A stretch of DNA of 64,000 nt from VXYL01 sp963665195. GTDB lineage: Bacteria; Pseudomonadota; Gammaproteobacteria; Pseudomonadales; Azotimanducaceae. The stretch lies in the NCBI GenBank assembly GCA_963665195.1, contig OY762070.1, positions 558,001 to 622,000 on the forward strand, read 5' to 3'. Positions 43,708-52,662 of the stretch are shown here, in pieces; position 1 is the stretch's first letter, and every line of letters begins with the position of its first letter. The notes under the pieces are model-generated. The model was not told the DNA's origin. It did no database searches and worked only from the letters and a program-made list of their open reading frames with translations. A program made the translations under genes and the position numbers.

Positions 43708-43911
43708 ATGTACGTTTGCATGTGCCAAGCCGTGAAGGACGCCGAGGTCCGCCAAGCCGTGGCGGCCGGGGCGAGCGATGTCGAACAGCTCGCCGATGCC
43801 CTCGGCGTCGGCACCGGCTGCGGCTGCTGCCGCGAGTTCGCGCAGTCGCTGATCGAGGAGTACGCCGAGGAGCCGACGTTCTACGCGGCGCATAGCGCAC
43901 ACGCCGCCTAA
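43708..43911 (+). CDS. bfd: bacterioferritin-associated ferredoxin
   Basis: A 67-residue protein with the four [2Fe-2S] Cys in MYVCMCQAV and GTGCGCCREF. Bfd reduces bacterioferritin to release stored iron. It begins MYVCMC as in known Bfd proteins. The frame is open to 43630 but upstream residues are not family-like. The Fur-like site just upstream supports iron control. The bacterioferritin gene itself is not in view. Confidence 0.92.
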   Translation: MYVCMCQAVKDAEVRQAVAAGASDVEQLADALGVGTGCGCCREFAQSLIEEYAEEPTFYAAHSAHAA

Positions 43912-43927
43912 CGCCGGCACCGCACCC

Positions 43928-44674
43928 ATGAACATCCTCATCACCGGCATGAGCGGCCTGATCGGGCGCGTGGCCGGCGAGCGGCTGGCCGAGCATCGGC
44001 TGTCTGCGCTCAACCGCAGCGACGTCGAACGCGTTCCCACCACCCGAGCGGACATCGCCGACCTCACCGCCATCCGCCCCGCATTCGAGGGTCAGGACGT
44101 GGTGGTCCACTTGGCCGCCAAGGCAGGCGAGAACTTCACCTGGGATGAACTGCTGCAGACGAACATCGTCGGCACGCGCAACGTCCTGGAGGCGGCCCGT
44201 GATGCGGGATGCCAGCGCGTGGTCTTCGCCAGCAGCGGCGCCACCGTCTCCGGCTGGGAGCTGGACGAACCCTACAAGGCGCTGGTGGAAGCGCGCTACG
44301 CCGACGCGCCCGCCGAGTGGCCCATGATCCGCCACGACATGGCGACGCGCCCGACCGGCGTCTACGGCAGCACCAAGGTCTGGGGCGAGGCGCTCGCCCG
44401 CCATGTCGCGAACACCTCGGCCTTGTCCGTACTGTGCCTTCGCATCGGCTACGTGAACGCCGCGGATCGGCCGCAGCGCCCGCGGGACTTCGCCGTCTGG
44501 TGCTCGCAGCGCGACATTGCCGAAGCCATCGCCTGCTGCGTCGCTGCGCCCGAGGACTTGCACTTCGACATCCTCTTCGCCACCTCCGCCAATCGCTGGG
44601 GCTACCGTGACCTCGACCACGCAAGGCGGTCGGTGGGGTTCGAGCCCCGAGACGCCGCTGAGGATCGCCGGTAG
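43928..44674 (+). CDS. NAD-dependent epimerase/dehydratase (extended SDR)
   Basis: A 248-residue SDR. The cofactor motif ITGMSGLIG is at the N-terminus, the downstream NIVGTRNVLEAA and catalytic YGSTK (Tyr and Lys) are present. Its length is at the short end of the extended SDRs. The sugar or steroid substrate is unknown. It starts 16 bases after bfd ends. Confidence 0.85.
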   Translation: MNILITGMSGLIGRVAGERLAEHRLSALNRSDVERVPTTRADIADLTAIRPAFEGQDVVVHLAAKAGENFTWDELLQTNIVGTRNVLEAARDAGCQRVVFASSGATVSGWELDEPYKALVEARYADAPAEWPMIRHDMATRPTGVYGSTKVWGEALARHVANTSALSVLCLRIGYVNAADRPQRPRDFAVWCSQRDIAEAIACCVAAPEDLHFDILFATSANRWGYRDLDHARRSVGFEPRDAAEDRR

Positions 44675-44775
44675 CTGAAAGCGCGGGCGTCCTGCGCCCG
44701 TGGGCTTCGTAGCGTCGAACGCGGCATCCGGGTAAATTGCGGGCCTTCTTGCAACGCGGATCTAAGGAGGCGCTC

Positions 44776-45987
44776 GTGGCCGAACCCGACGCACCAGCAC
44801 TGGACGGATTGCGGATCCTCGACATGACCCAGTACGAGGCGGGCACCTCGTGTACGCAGGCGCTGGCCTGGCTCGGCGCCGACGTGGTCAAGGTGGAAGC
44901 GCCGGAGCACGGCGACCCGGGCAGGGCTGTCGGCCGCAGCGAGAACATGGAGTACTCGGCCTACTTCTGCAACTGGAACGCCAACAAGCGCAGCGTGGCG
45001 ATCAATCTGCGCGCGCCAGATGGCCATGCGCTGTTCATGCGCCTGCTGCCGCAGTTCGACGTCTTCGTCGAGAACTACGGGCCCGGCGTCGTCGAGCGCC
45101 TAGGCCTCGACTACGCAACCCTGAGCGCCGCCCATCCGCCCCTGATCTACGCACGGCTCAAGGGCTTCGGGACATCCGGGCCGTACTCCGGCTTCAAGAG
45201 CTACGACATGATCGCGCAGGCCGCGGCCGGCGCGTTCTCGGTGACGGGCGAGGCCGACCGCCCGCCGGTGATTCCCGGCCCCACCACCGGCGACTCGGGC
45301 ACCGGCGTGCAACTGGCGATGGCCATTCTCGCCGCGTACATCCAGCGGCAGCGCACCGGCAAGGGCCAACAGATCGAGATCTCGATGCAGGAGGCCATGA
45401 CCTACTTCATGCGCACGCGCGTCTCCGGCTCGAAGTGGGGCGAGCGCGCCGCCGGGCGCAGCGGCGGCTCAGGCGGTTTGCCGCCGGTCAATCTGTACCC
45501 CTGCAAGCCGTTCGGGCCGAACGATTGGGTGTATCTCATGCCCATCACCGCCGGCCACTGGGACGATCTTTGCGTTGCCTTGGATCGTCCGGATCTCCTG
45601 GTCGACGACCGCTTCACCGACATGCAGGCCCGCATCGCGAACGGCACTACGCTCTACGAAGAGGTGGCCAAATGGACTCGCGAGCGCACCAAGCACGAGG
45701 TCATGCAGGCCTTAGGCGCCGCCGGCGTGCCGTGCTCGGCTTGCCTCGATACCCGCGAACTCCACACCGATCCGCATCTTCTGGCGCGCGGCTTCGTCCA
45801 CACCGTGGACCACCCGATGCACGGCCCGGTGCGCCTCCTCGGCTTCGCACCGCGCATGTCCGCCTCCGACGTGCCCATCCGCCGCGCCCCCCTGCTTGGC
45901 GAGCACACCGAAGAGGTGCTCACGGATGAGCTCGGAATGGCCTCCGGCACCGTCGCCGAGCTGCGCGAGGCCGGGGTGGTTCGCTGA
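44776..45987 (+). CDS. family III CoA transferase (CaiB/BaiF type)
   Basis: A 403-residue protein. LDMTQYEAG and LAWLGADVVKVE are the family's opening motifs, the catalytic Asp is probably in the PTTGDSGTG segment, and FAPRMSASDV occurs near the C-terminus. It moves CoA between carboxylic acids. I chose GTG 44776 because AAGGAGG ends six bases upstream; earlier codons encode a non-conserved extension. It is the last gene before a gap with a small antisense ORF. Confidence 0.93.
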   Translation: MAEPDAPALDGLRILDMTQYEAGTSCTQALAWLGADVVKVEAPEHGDPGRAVGRSENMEYSAYFCNWNANKRSVAINLRAPDGHALFMRLLPQFDVFVENYGPGVVERLGLDYATLSAAHPPLIYARLKGFGTSGPYSGFKSYDMIAQAAAGAFSVTGEADRPPVIPGPTTGDSGTGVQLAMAILAAYIQRQRTGKGQQIEISMQEAMTYFMRTRVSGSKWGERAAGRSGGSGGLPPVNLYPCKPFGPNDWVYLMPITAGHWDDLCVALDRPDLLVDDRFTDMQARIANGTTLYEEVAKWTRERTKHEVMQALGAAGVPCSACLDTRELHTDPHLLARGFVHTVDHPMHGPVRLLGFAPRMSASDVPIRRAPLLGEHTEEVLTDELGMASGTVAELREAGVVR

Positions 45988-46008
45988 GGTGCAGCGGCTC
46001 GGAGACGG

Positions 46009-46131
46009 CTACGCTTTCTTCGGCTTGGGCTTCGGGCGGGGCCGGGGCTTCGGGGCCTTCGCGGTTGCGGGCCGCGCCGGCCGGCCTGAGGCAGTGACGC
46101 TGACGCCAGCGGTTCTGTTTCTAGAGCGCAT
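46009..46131 (-). CDS. possible 40-residue Lys/Pro-rich basic protein
   Basis: An ATG at 46131 overlaps the stop of the membrane protein gene (46121) and reads MRSRNRTAGVS, then ends in APKPRPRPKPKPKKA. The tail looks like a histone H1-like or ribosome-binding extension. It could be a small gene coupled to the upstream gene, a read-through tail lost by a mutation in that gene's stop, or chance. No independent support exists. Confidence 0.3.
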   Translation of the reverse strand: MRSRNRTAGVSVTASGRPARPATAKAPKPRPRPKPKPKKA

Positions 46132-46639
46132 AGCTGTTCTCCAACGCGATACGGGCCTCGTCGGCCTTGCGTTCGTTTAGGCGGCTGTGGTCGGTGATGC
46201 CTGCCTGCGCGGCCGGGTCGGTGACGAAGTTCATCCGCTTCTGAAGGGACGCCATCTGCTCCCGAACCGTATCCGCGGACAGCGTGGCGTCGGGGTCGGC
46301 ATCGGCGGAGTCTATGGTCTCCATAAGGCTCTTCCAGCGATCCTCGAGGTCGACGCACTCGCGTGCGATGCCGTGGGCGACGGCGGCTTTGGTCGCGAAG
46401 TTGGCGATCATCATCCAGATCGCCAGCGCTGCGAGGACCAAGCCGAGCAGGGGTTGGAGCCACGCCGGCAGCAGATCCAGGAGGTACGTGGCGGACGCCG
46501 TTCCGCAAGCCAGGATGAGGAGCATAAGCAGCCTGTCAAACCGCACGAAACGGTCGCCCAGCGCACTGTAGTAGCGAGACAGGCGGGCGGCGTCCCACCA
46601 CTCCAGCCAAACGTCATTCCGCAGTTGGTCGGAGACCAT
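46121..46639 (-). CDS. small two-transmembrane protein, SLATT-like
   Basis: A 172-residue protein from ATG 46639. Two membrane helices lie near residues 37-57 (LLMLLILACGTASATYLLDLL) and 60-82 (a segment containing LLGLVLAALAIWMMI), followed by a charged helical region (DLEDRWKSLMETID) with probable coiled coil. This layout is similar to SLATT membrane proteins in nucleotide-activated defence systems, but I cannot confirm it. A GGGAG site lies nine bases upstream; ATGs at 46657 and 46660 are alternatives. No synthase partner is adjacent. Confidence 0.55.
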   Translation of the reverse strand: MVSDQLRNDVWLEWWDAARLSRYYSALGDRFVRFDRLLMLLILACGTASATYLLDLLPAWLQPLLGLVLAALAIWMMIANFATKAAVAHGIARECVDLEDRWKSLMETIDSADADPDATLSADTVREQMASLQKRMNFVTDPAAQAGITDHSRLNERKADEARIALENSYAL

Positions 46640-46712
46640 TGTTCGACGCTCCCGCATCACGACCAGCTAGTCGCGAAAACGCTCGCATGGGACGACCTAC
46701 GTGTCAAGTCCA

Positions 46713-47940
46713 TGTACCGGTTCAGTACATCTGGCACTGGGCTTCAGGCAGCCTCCTGTGCGACAACGTACTCGTTGGGGGTCTGGAAGTCGAGCGCGGT
46801 GTGGGGGCGCTGGTAGTTGAAGAAGAACTCGTACATTCGCAGCGCCTTGGAGACGGCCTTGACGGTGAGGGAGCCGTCGTAGCGGTTCCAGAACTCGATC
46901 CTGGCGGAGCGGTTGGCGATCCGACTTCAGTCGGCCTCGACCGCAGCCGTTCCACTGGGGCCGGCGGGGCGGCAGGACGTGGAGGGGGATGGCCGCCGTC
47001 TCGCAGGCGTCCTCGAAGTCGGCCATGAACTCGCTGCCGCCATCGACCTGGATCGACGAGAGGGGGAACGGCATGGCGTCGACGACCTCGGCGAGGAAGC
47101 GGGCCGCGTTGCCGGCGGGTGTCGGCGCACCCTTCGGGCGCGGGAGTGGACGCGGGCGACCATGAACTTGGAGACGGGGCAGGACGGCGGGCGAACCTTC
47201 GGTTCGCGAACTCCTTGATGGTCTGGCCGTCGCGGGAGTAGGTCATGTGGTCGATCTGCACCAGCTCGCCGGGCCGGGTCGCCTTGGAGCCGTACTTCCA
47301 GCGCTGCGCCCACTGGCCGTCGAACCCGCGCTTTCTCTTCGGCTTCACGCGGCCCTCGCAGAAGCGCGCCGGGCGGATCGCGCCGCCGGCGATGGCGCGG
47401 GAGAGGATGCGCCCGACGGTGGAGACGCTGGGCTTGAAGCCCTTGCGGCGGAGCATGGCGTGCAGCGGCGCCTTCCCCCGCTGCGCATCCCCCATGAACG
47501 GGTAGCGGCGGCGCAGCTTCATGACCGCCGCGACGTCCTTCACCGCCGCGACGTCCTTCGGCTTGCAGGCGCACCGGCGGACGCGGTGCGGGCGGGTGGA
47601 TTTCGGCGCAAGCGCGCGCTTCCACCGATACATCGTGCGGCGGCTGATGCCGACCTGGGCCAGCGCCTCGGCCTCCTCGCAGTCGGCGGCGCGCAGGCGG
47701 TCGAAGCGCTCCAGCGTCCGGTACCGCTCGGCGGCCGCCGGCGGCACGTTCTCGTCGACCGCGATGCTGTGGTACGGTCGCACGCGCATGGACTCGATGT
47801 TCATGGTTCGGGCCTCCTTTCAGTGGGTTCGCGTTCACTGGAGGCTACCCGATCCGGCGTCGGGAGGCGGGCCTTCCCGCCTTCCGGCGCCGCTCGGCCA
47901 GTCATGGCCGGTCAGTGCCAAATGTGTCTGAACCGGAACA
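46713..47940 (-). mobile_element. IS481-like insertion sequence, decayed, with TIRs and 5-bp target duplication
   Basis: The left end TGTACCGGTTCAGTACATCT and the right end AACCGGAACA read inward as imperfect inverted repeats: 46713-46738 and 47914-47940 match at about 22 of 26 positions when one gap is allowed. GTCCA occurs directly on both sides (46708-46712 and 47941-47945), a 5-bp target duplication. The size (1228 bp) and TGT...ACA ends suit IS481. The transposase inside is broken, so the element is not autonomous. It sits upstream of etfB and does not interrupt a visible gene. Confidence 0.85.
46749..47804 (-). pseudogene. IS481-like transposase, at least three frameshifts
   Basis: The start MNIESMRVRPYHS leads into a helix-turn-helix (ISRRTMYRWKRALA) and the first catalytic Asp in LVQIDHMTYS. 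About nt 47200 the frame changes to KFMVARVHSRA, then again to IQVDGGSEFMADFEDAC (second Asp) and VLPPRRPQWNG. The last segment, in a third frame, encodes FWNRYDGSLTVKAVSKALRM and NYQRPHTALDFQTPNEYV. All parts of an integrase-type DDE enzyme are there but not in one frame, so it is inactive as written. An ORF reads through to 46722 in a wrong frame. Confidence 0.8.
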
Positions 47941-47986
47941 GTCCATGTGCTGAGTTCGGTGCGCACGCCTGGGGTTCCATACGCGC

Positions 47987-48015
47987 TTTCATGCGTCCCG
48001 CGAATGTAGGACAAT
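47987..48015 (+). promoter_or_regulatory. candidate etfBA promoter
   Basis: TTTCAT (47987-47992), a 17-base spacer and GACAAT (48010-48015) lie about 65 bases upstream of etfB and 47 bases beyond the IS end. Each hexamer has mismatches; no stronger candidate is seen in the 139 bases between the IS and etfB. Confidence 0.3.
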
Positions 48016-48079
48016 CGCGCGCCGTTCGCGGCGGGCCATCTGGCCCGCGCCGGTCAATCCAACGAGGTAGCGCATAGAT

Positions 48080-48835
48080 ATGAAGGTACTGGTTCCCGTG
48101 AAGCGCGTCGTGGACGCCAACGTCAAGGTGCGGGTGAAGCCGGATGGCACGGGCATCGATCTCGCCAACGTCAAGATGGCGGTCAACCCGTTCTGCGAGA
48201 TCGGCATCGAAGAGGCGGTGCGGCTGAAGGAGAAGGGCGTCGCCGAGGAGGTGATCGCGGTGGCCGTGGGCGAGTCGAACTGCCAGGAGCAGCTTCGCAC
48301 CTGCCTCGCCCTCGGCGCGGATCGGGCCATCCTGGTGGAGACGGCACCGGACTTGGAACCCCTCGCCATCGCCAAGCTGCTGAAGGCCATCTACGACCAG
48401 GAGCAGCCGGGCATCGTCATCCTCGGCAAGCAGAGCATCGACGGCGACAACAGCCAGACCGGCCCCATGTTCGCAGCGCTCGCCGGCCTCGCCCAAGGCA
48501 CCTTCGCGTCGAACCTTACGGTGGATGGCGACACGGCCGAGGTGGTGCGCGAGGTGGACGGCGGCTTGCAGACGCTGTCGCTGAAGATGCCCATCGTCGT
48601 CACCACGGACCTGCGCCTCAACGAACCCCGGTACGCCTCGTTGCCGAACATCATGAAGGCCAAGCGCAAGCCCCTCGATACCACCACGCCCGATGCGCTC
48701 GGCGTGGACGTGAGCCGTCGCACCGAGGTGAGCAACGTCGTGCCGCCGCCCGGTCGTCAGGCCGGGGTGAAGGTGGAGAGCGTCGACGAACTGGTCGACA
48801 AGCTCAAGAACGAGGCCAAGGTCATCGAAGCCTGA
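48080..48835 (+). CDS. etfB: electron transfer flavoprotein beta subunit
   Basis: A 251-residue ETF beta subunit. It begins MKVLVPVKRVVDANVKV and includes VAVGESNCQEQLRTCLALGADRA and GKQSIDGDNSQTGPM, family signatures. With EtfA it binds FAD and AMP and takes electrons from acyl-CoA dehydrogenases. etfA follows after 39 bases. The upstream region contains the IS481-like element, so the original promoter may have been altered. Confidence 0.97.
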   Translation: MKVLVPVKRVVDANVKVRVKPDGTGIDLANVKMAVNPFCEIGIEEAVRLKEKGVAEEVIAVAVGESNCQEQLRTCLALGADRAILVETAPDLEPLAIAKLLKAIYDQEQPGIVILGKQSIDGDNSQTGPMFAALAGLAQGTFASNLTVDGDTAEVVREVDGGLQTLSLKMPIVVTTDLRLNEPRYASLPNIMKAKRKPLDTTTPDALGVDVSRRTEVSNVVPPPGRQAGVKVESVDELVDKLKNEAKVIEA

Positions 48836-48874
48836 GCGCGGCGTAGAGAACGGGAAAGAGGACGGAAAGAGCAC

Positions 48875-49807
48875 ATGAGCATTCTGATCGTTGCGGAACA
48901 CGACAACGCGGCGCTGCGCCCGGTCACCCTGAGCGTGGTGGCGGCGGCGCAGGCCATCGGCGGCGAGTTCGACATTCTGGTGGCGGGCGCCGGCTGCTTG
49001 GCAGTGGCGGACGAAGCCGCTCGGATCGGCGGCGTCCGCAAGGTGCTGCGGGCGAACTATGCGGTCTACGAACACGCCTTGGCGGAGAACCTCAGCGCCT
49101 TGGTCGTGGATCTCGCCAGCGCCTACGACCACATCCTCGCTGCGCACACCACCACGGGCAAGAACTTCATGCCGCGCGTGGCGGCGCTGCTCGATGTGCA
49201 GATGGTGTCGGACATCATCGGCGTGGACGCGCCGGACACGTTCCGGCGACCCATCTACGCCGGCAACGCAATCGCCACGGTGAAGTCGAACGATGCCAAG
49301 AAGGTGGTCACCGTGCGCGGCACGGGCTTCGATCCGGCGCCCGCAGATGGCGGCTCGGCGGCGATGGAGGCTGCGATCCCGGCACGCGACGCGGGCATCT
49401 CGACGTTCGTCAGCGAGGAGATCGCCAAATCCGAGCGCCCGGAGCTCACCGCCGCGTCCATCGTCATCTCCGGCGGGCGAGGGATGCAGAGCGGCGACAA
49501 CTTCACGCTCCTCGAAGGCATCGCCGACAAGCTCGGCGCGGCCATCGGCGCATCGCGCGCGGCGGTGGACGCCGGCTTCGTGCCGAACGACATGCAGGTG
49601 GGGCAGACGGGCAAGATCGTTGCCCCGGAGCTGTACATCGCCGTCGGCATCTCGGGCGCGATCCAGCACCTCGCCGGCATGAAGGACTCCAAGGTCATCG
49701 TCGCCATCAACAAGGACGAGGACGCGCCGATCTTCCAGGTGGCCGACTACGGGCTGGTGGCGGACCTCTTCAATGCCCTGCCGGAACTGGAAGCCGCGCT
49801 GGAGTAG
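48875..49807 (+). CDS. etfA: electron transfer flavoprotein alpha subunit
   Basis: A 310-residue subunit with the FAD-binding C-terminal domain: SGGRGMQSGDNF, GASRAAVDAGFVPND and QVGQTGKIVAPELYIAVGISGAIQHLAGM in order. It carries FAD and docks to ETF-QO (encoded at 38859). It is co-transcribed with etfB. It ends close to the convergent pyrB-like gene. Confidence 0.97.
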   Translation: MSILIVAEHDNAALRPVTLSVVAAAQAIGGEFDILVAGAGCLAVADEAARIGGVRKVLRANYAVYEHALAENLSALVVDLASAYDHILAAHTTTGKNFMPRVAALLDVQMVSDIIGVDAPDTFRRPIYAGNAIATVKSNDAKKVVTVRGTGFDPAPADGGSAAMEAAIPARDAGISTFVSEEIAKSERPELTAASIVISGGRGMQSGDNFTLLEGIADKLGAAIGASRAAVDAGFVPNDMQVGQTGKIVAPELYIAVGISGAIQHLAGMKDSKVIVAINKDEDAPIFQVADYGLVADLFNALPELEAALE

Positions 49808-49880
49808 GGACGACTGCTCCGGCGCTGACCAAGCGCGCGACCGCCCCGCAGAGGCGACCCAAGCGGTCGCCCGCGCCGAA

Positions 49881-50918
49881 CTACCGGCGACTGCCTCCCG
49901 GCGTGCGCTTCGCAGTGAACCAAGTCACCGGCAGAGCGTGGTCGTGGACCTGCTCGGCAACGTCCAGCACCATCGCGAAAAGCGCCATGCGCACCAGCAC
50001 GCCGTTGTCCGTTTGCCGGAACACGGCGAGGTTGGGGTTGGCGATCAGGTCGTCCGCCAGTTCCTGCGCCTCCGCCCGCGAGTCGCGGGGCAGGGGATGC
50101 ATGATCACCGTGTTCGGCTCGCAGTGCTCCGTATAGATGGCCTCATTCAGACGGAACAGGCCGCGATACCGGTCCGCCTCCGCTTGGCTCGTGAAACGCT
50201 CCTCCTGGGTGCGCGTGACGTAGAGGATGTCCACATGGCGGATGCCTTCCTCGAGCTCGTGGAAAATCTTCACCCCGTGGCCCTTCGCCGACAGCCCGGC
50301 CACGATGTCGTCCGGCGCTTCCAGCCCGGGCGGCGACACCAGATGCACCGCCACGCCGTCGAACAGCGCCAAGAGCTTCAACAGAGAATGCACGGCGCGG
50401 CCGAAGCGCAGATCGCCCACCAGCGCGATGCGCAGGCCGTTGATGCCGCGTCCCTCGCGCCGAGCGCGCATCTCGCGTCGTATGGTGTAGAGGTCCAGCA
50501 ATGCCTGGCTCGGGTGCTCGTTGGCGCCGTCGCCGCCGTTCAGCACGGGCACGCGCGACGCCCGCGCGAACTCCGCCACCGCGCCGGCTTCCGGGTGGCG
50601 CATCACGATGATGTCGCTGTAGCCGGACAGCACGCGCGCCGTGTCGTGGAGCGATTCGCCCTTGGCGAGGGCCGAGGACTTCACCTCCGTGGTCTCGCGC
50701 ACATCGCCGCCGAGCAGATTGAAGGCGCAGCCGAAGGAGACCCGCGTGCGCGTGCTCGGCTCGAAGAACATGTTGGAGAGGATCGCGCCTTGCAGCACGC
50801 GGGTGATTCGCCGCCGATGCGCATACGGCAGCATATCGTCCGCGACCGCGAACAGCCGGTCGATGTCGCTGCGCTCGAACTGATCGACCGAGAGGATATG
50901 ACTGCCGACGAAATCCAC
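49881..50918 (-). CDS. pyrB: aspartate carbamoyltransferase catalytic chain
   Basis: A 345-residue transcarbamylase. The carbamoyl-phosphate site FEPSTRTRVSF and the HPSQALLDLYT motif identify it, and the Asp-binding MHPLPRDSR motif is also present. It makes N-carbamoyl-aspartate in pyrimidine synthesis. The length is 30-40 residues above the E. coli chain. The GTG at 50918 (VDFVGSHILS) is the best start; sequence before it is not family-like. No pyrI or pyrC is adjacent. Confidence 0.9.
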   Translation of the reverse strand: MDFVGSHILSVDQFERSDIDRLFAVADDMLPYAHRRRITRVLQGAILSNMFFEPSTRTRVSFGCAFNLLGGDVRETTEVKSSALAKGESLHDTARVLSGYSDIIVMRHPEAGAVAEFARASRVPVLNGGDGANEHPSQALLDLYTIRREMRARREGRGINGLRIALVGDLRFGRAVHSLLKLLALFDGVAVHLVSPPGLEAPDDIVAGLSAKGHGVKIFHELEEGIRHVDILYVTRTQEERFTSQAEADRYRGLFRLNEAIYTEHCEPNTVIMHPLPRDSRAEAQELADDLIANPNLAVFRQTDNGVLVRMALFAMVLDVAEQVHDHALPVTWFTAKRTPGGSRR

Positions 50919-51029
50919 TGCGCACCCCCGAACCTGGTCACAGTGTAGCCGGGAGCGGTCGCCCGGCGACAGTCCGGCAGAGGAACTCTTGGCCGCTGCG
51001 CAGCGTCCAACTGCTATGATCCGCTGCCG

Positions 51030-52646
51030 ATGGACTCGCGAGTGAGACCGCTCCCTATGGCCGAAGCCGCCGCCAACGGGCAACCCTTCGCCCAGGCAGG
51101 TGAAGACCTGCCCGCGGCGCCCGTCAAAGGCAATCCTGGAGCCGCCGCGAACGCAGGACCTACGATGGCCGCGGCGCCGCCCCTGCCGTTCGCCTTCGCG
51201 CGCCGCTTCGGCGTCGTGGTCACGCAGGACGCCGATGCGGCAGACGGCCCTCTGGTCGCCTACTGCAAGCAGCAGCCGCCACTCGCCACGCTAGCCGAAA
51301 TCAAGCGCGCCACGCGGCGCCCGTTCGTACTGCGCATGGTTCCCGACGGCGAGTTCGAGGCGATCCTCACCGCCGCCTATACCCGCGATGGCTCGGAAGC
51401 CAAGCAGATGGTGGCAGACATCGGCGACGACATGGACCTCGCCAGCCTCGCGGACTCGGTGCCGGAGACGGAAGACCTGCTCGACGTGCAGGACGATGCG
51501 CCCATCGTTCGGCTCATCAATGCGCTCCTGGCCGAAGCCATCCGCGAGGGTGCTTCGGACGTCCACATCGAGACCTACGAGAAGGTCCTGCAAGTACGGT
51601 TCCGGGTCGACGGGGTGATGCGCGAGGTGGTGCAGCCGAAGCGCGCCCTGGCGCCGCTCCTCGTATCCCGCATCAAGGTGATGGCCAAGCTCGACATCGC
51701 CGAGAAGCGCATCCCGCAGGATGGCCGCATCCCCTTGCGGATCGGCGGCCGGGAAGTGGACGTGCGCGTCTCCACGCTGCCCACCGGCAACGGCGAGCGC
51801 GTCGTGCTGCGCCTGCTCGACAAGCACGCCGGGGCCTTGCAGCTCGCCAATCTCGGCATGGACGATCGCACCGTGCAGCGGCTGCAGGCGGTGGTGGCGA
51901 ATCCGCACGGCATTTTTCTCGTTACCGGCCCCACGGGCTCCGGCAAGACCACCACGCTCTACGCCGCGATGGGGGAGCTCAGCAGCGACTCCATCAATAT
52001 CCTCACCATCGAGAACCCCATCGAGTACAGCATCGCCGGCATCGGTCAGACGCAGGTGAACCAGAAGGCGGATATGACCTTCGCCCGGGGCCTCAGAGCG
52101 ATTCTGCGCCAGGACCCGGACGTGGTGATGGTGGGCGAGGTGCGCGATCTGGAGACGGCGCAGACCGCCGTGCAGGCGAGCCTCACCGGGCACCTGGTAA
52201 TGTCCACCGTGCATACCAACACCGCCATCGGCGCCGTGACCCGCCTGGTGGACATGGGCGTGGAACCGTTCCTGCTCGCCTCCAGCATGGTCGGCATGCT
52301 GGCGCAGCGGCTGGTGCGCACGCTGTGCCCGACCTGCAAGCAACCGGGCGAGCCGAGCATCCTCGAGCGGCGCTTCCTCGGCGACGGCGCGGGCGGCGCG
52401 ACCATCTATCGTCCCAAGGGCTGCGAGGAATGCAGCTTCTCGGGCTTCAGAGGCCGCACCGGCATCTACGAGCTGGTGACCGTGGACGACGGCCTGCGCG
52501 CCCTCATCCACGATCAGGCATCCGAGCAGGCGATGACGGAGTACGTGCGTCCGAACTGTCCGGGCATCGGCGACGACGGCCGCGCCAAGGTGCTGGCCGG
52601 CATCACTTCCGTGAACGAGGTGATGCGCGTGAGCCTCGCCATCTGA
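51030..52646 (+). CDS. gspE: type II secretion ATPase GspE
   Basis: A 538-residue secretion ATPase. Walker A is GPTGSGKTT near residue 305, Asp box and Walker B include EVRDLETAQ, the His box STVHTN follows, and a zinc-binding CPTC...CEEC module (roughly residues 435-475) completes the family. The N-terminal ~60 residues are Ala/Pro-rich and variable. It powers pseudopilus assembly at the inner membrane. It is the first gene of the gspE-M operon and is divergent from pyrB. Confidence 0.96.
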   Translation: MDSRVRPLPMAEAAANGQPFAQAGEDLPAAPVKGNPGAAANAGPTMAAAPPLPFAFARRFGVVVTQDADAADGPLVAYCKQQPPLATLAEIKRATRRPFVLRMVPDGEFEAILTAAYTRDGSEAKQMVADIGDDMDLASLADSVPETEDLLDVQDDAPIVRLINALLAEAIREGASDVHIETYEKVLQVRFRVDGVMREVVQPKRALAPLLVSRIKVMAKLDIAEKRIPQDGRIPLRIGGREVDVRVSTLPTGNGERVVLRLLDKHAGALQLANLGMDDRTVQRLQAVVANPHGIFLVTGPTGSGKTTTLYAAMGELSSDSINILTIENPIEYSIAGIGQTQVNQKADMTFARGLRAILRQDPDVVMVGEVRDLETAQTAVQASLTGHLVMSTVHTNTAIGAVTRLVDMGVEPFLLASSMVGMLAQRLVRTLCPTCKQPGEPSILERRFLGDGAGGATIYRPKGCEECSFSGFRGRTGIYELVTVDDGLRALIHDQASEQAMTEYVRPNCPGIGDDGRAKVLAGITSVNEVMRVSLAI

Positions 52647-52662
52647 CGGCGCTTGTCGACCC

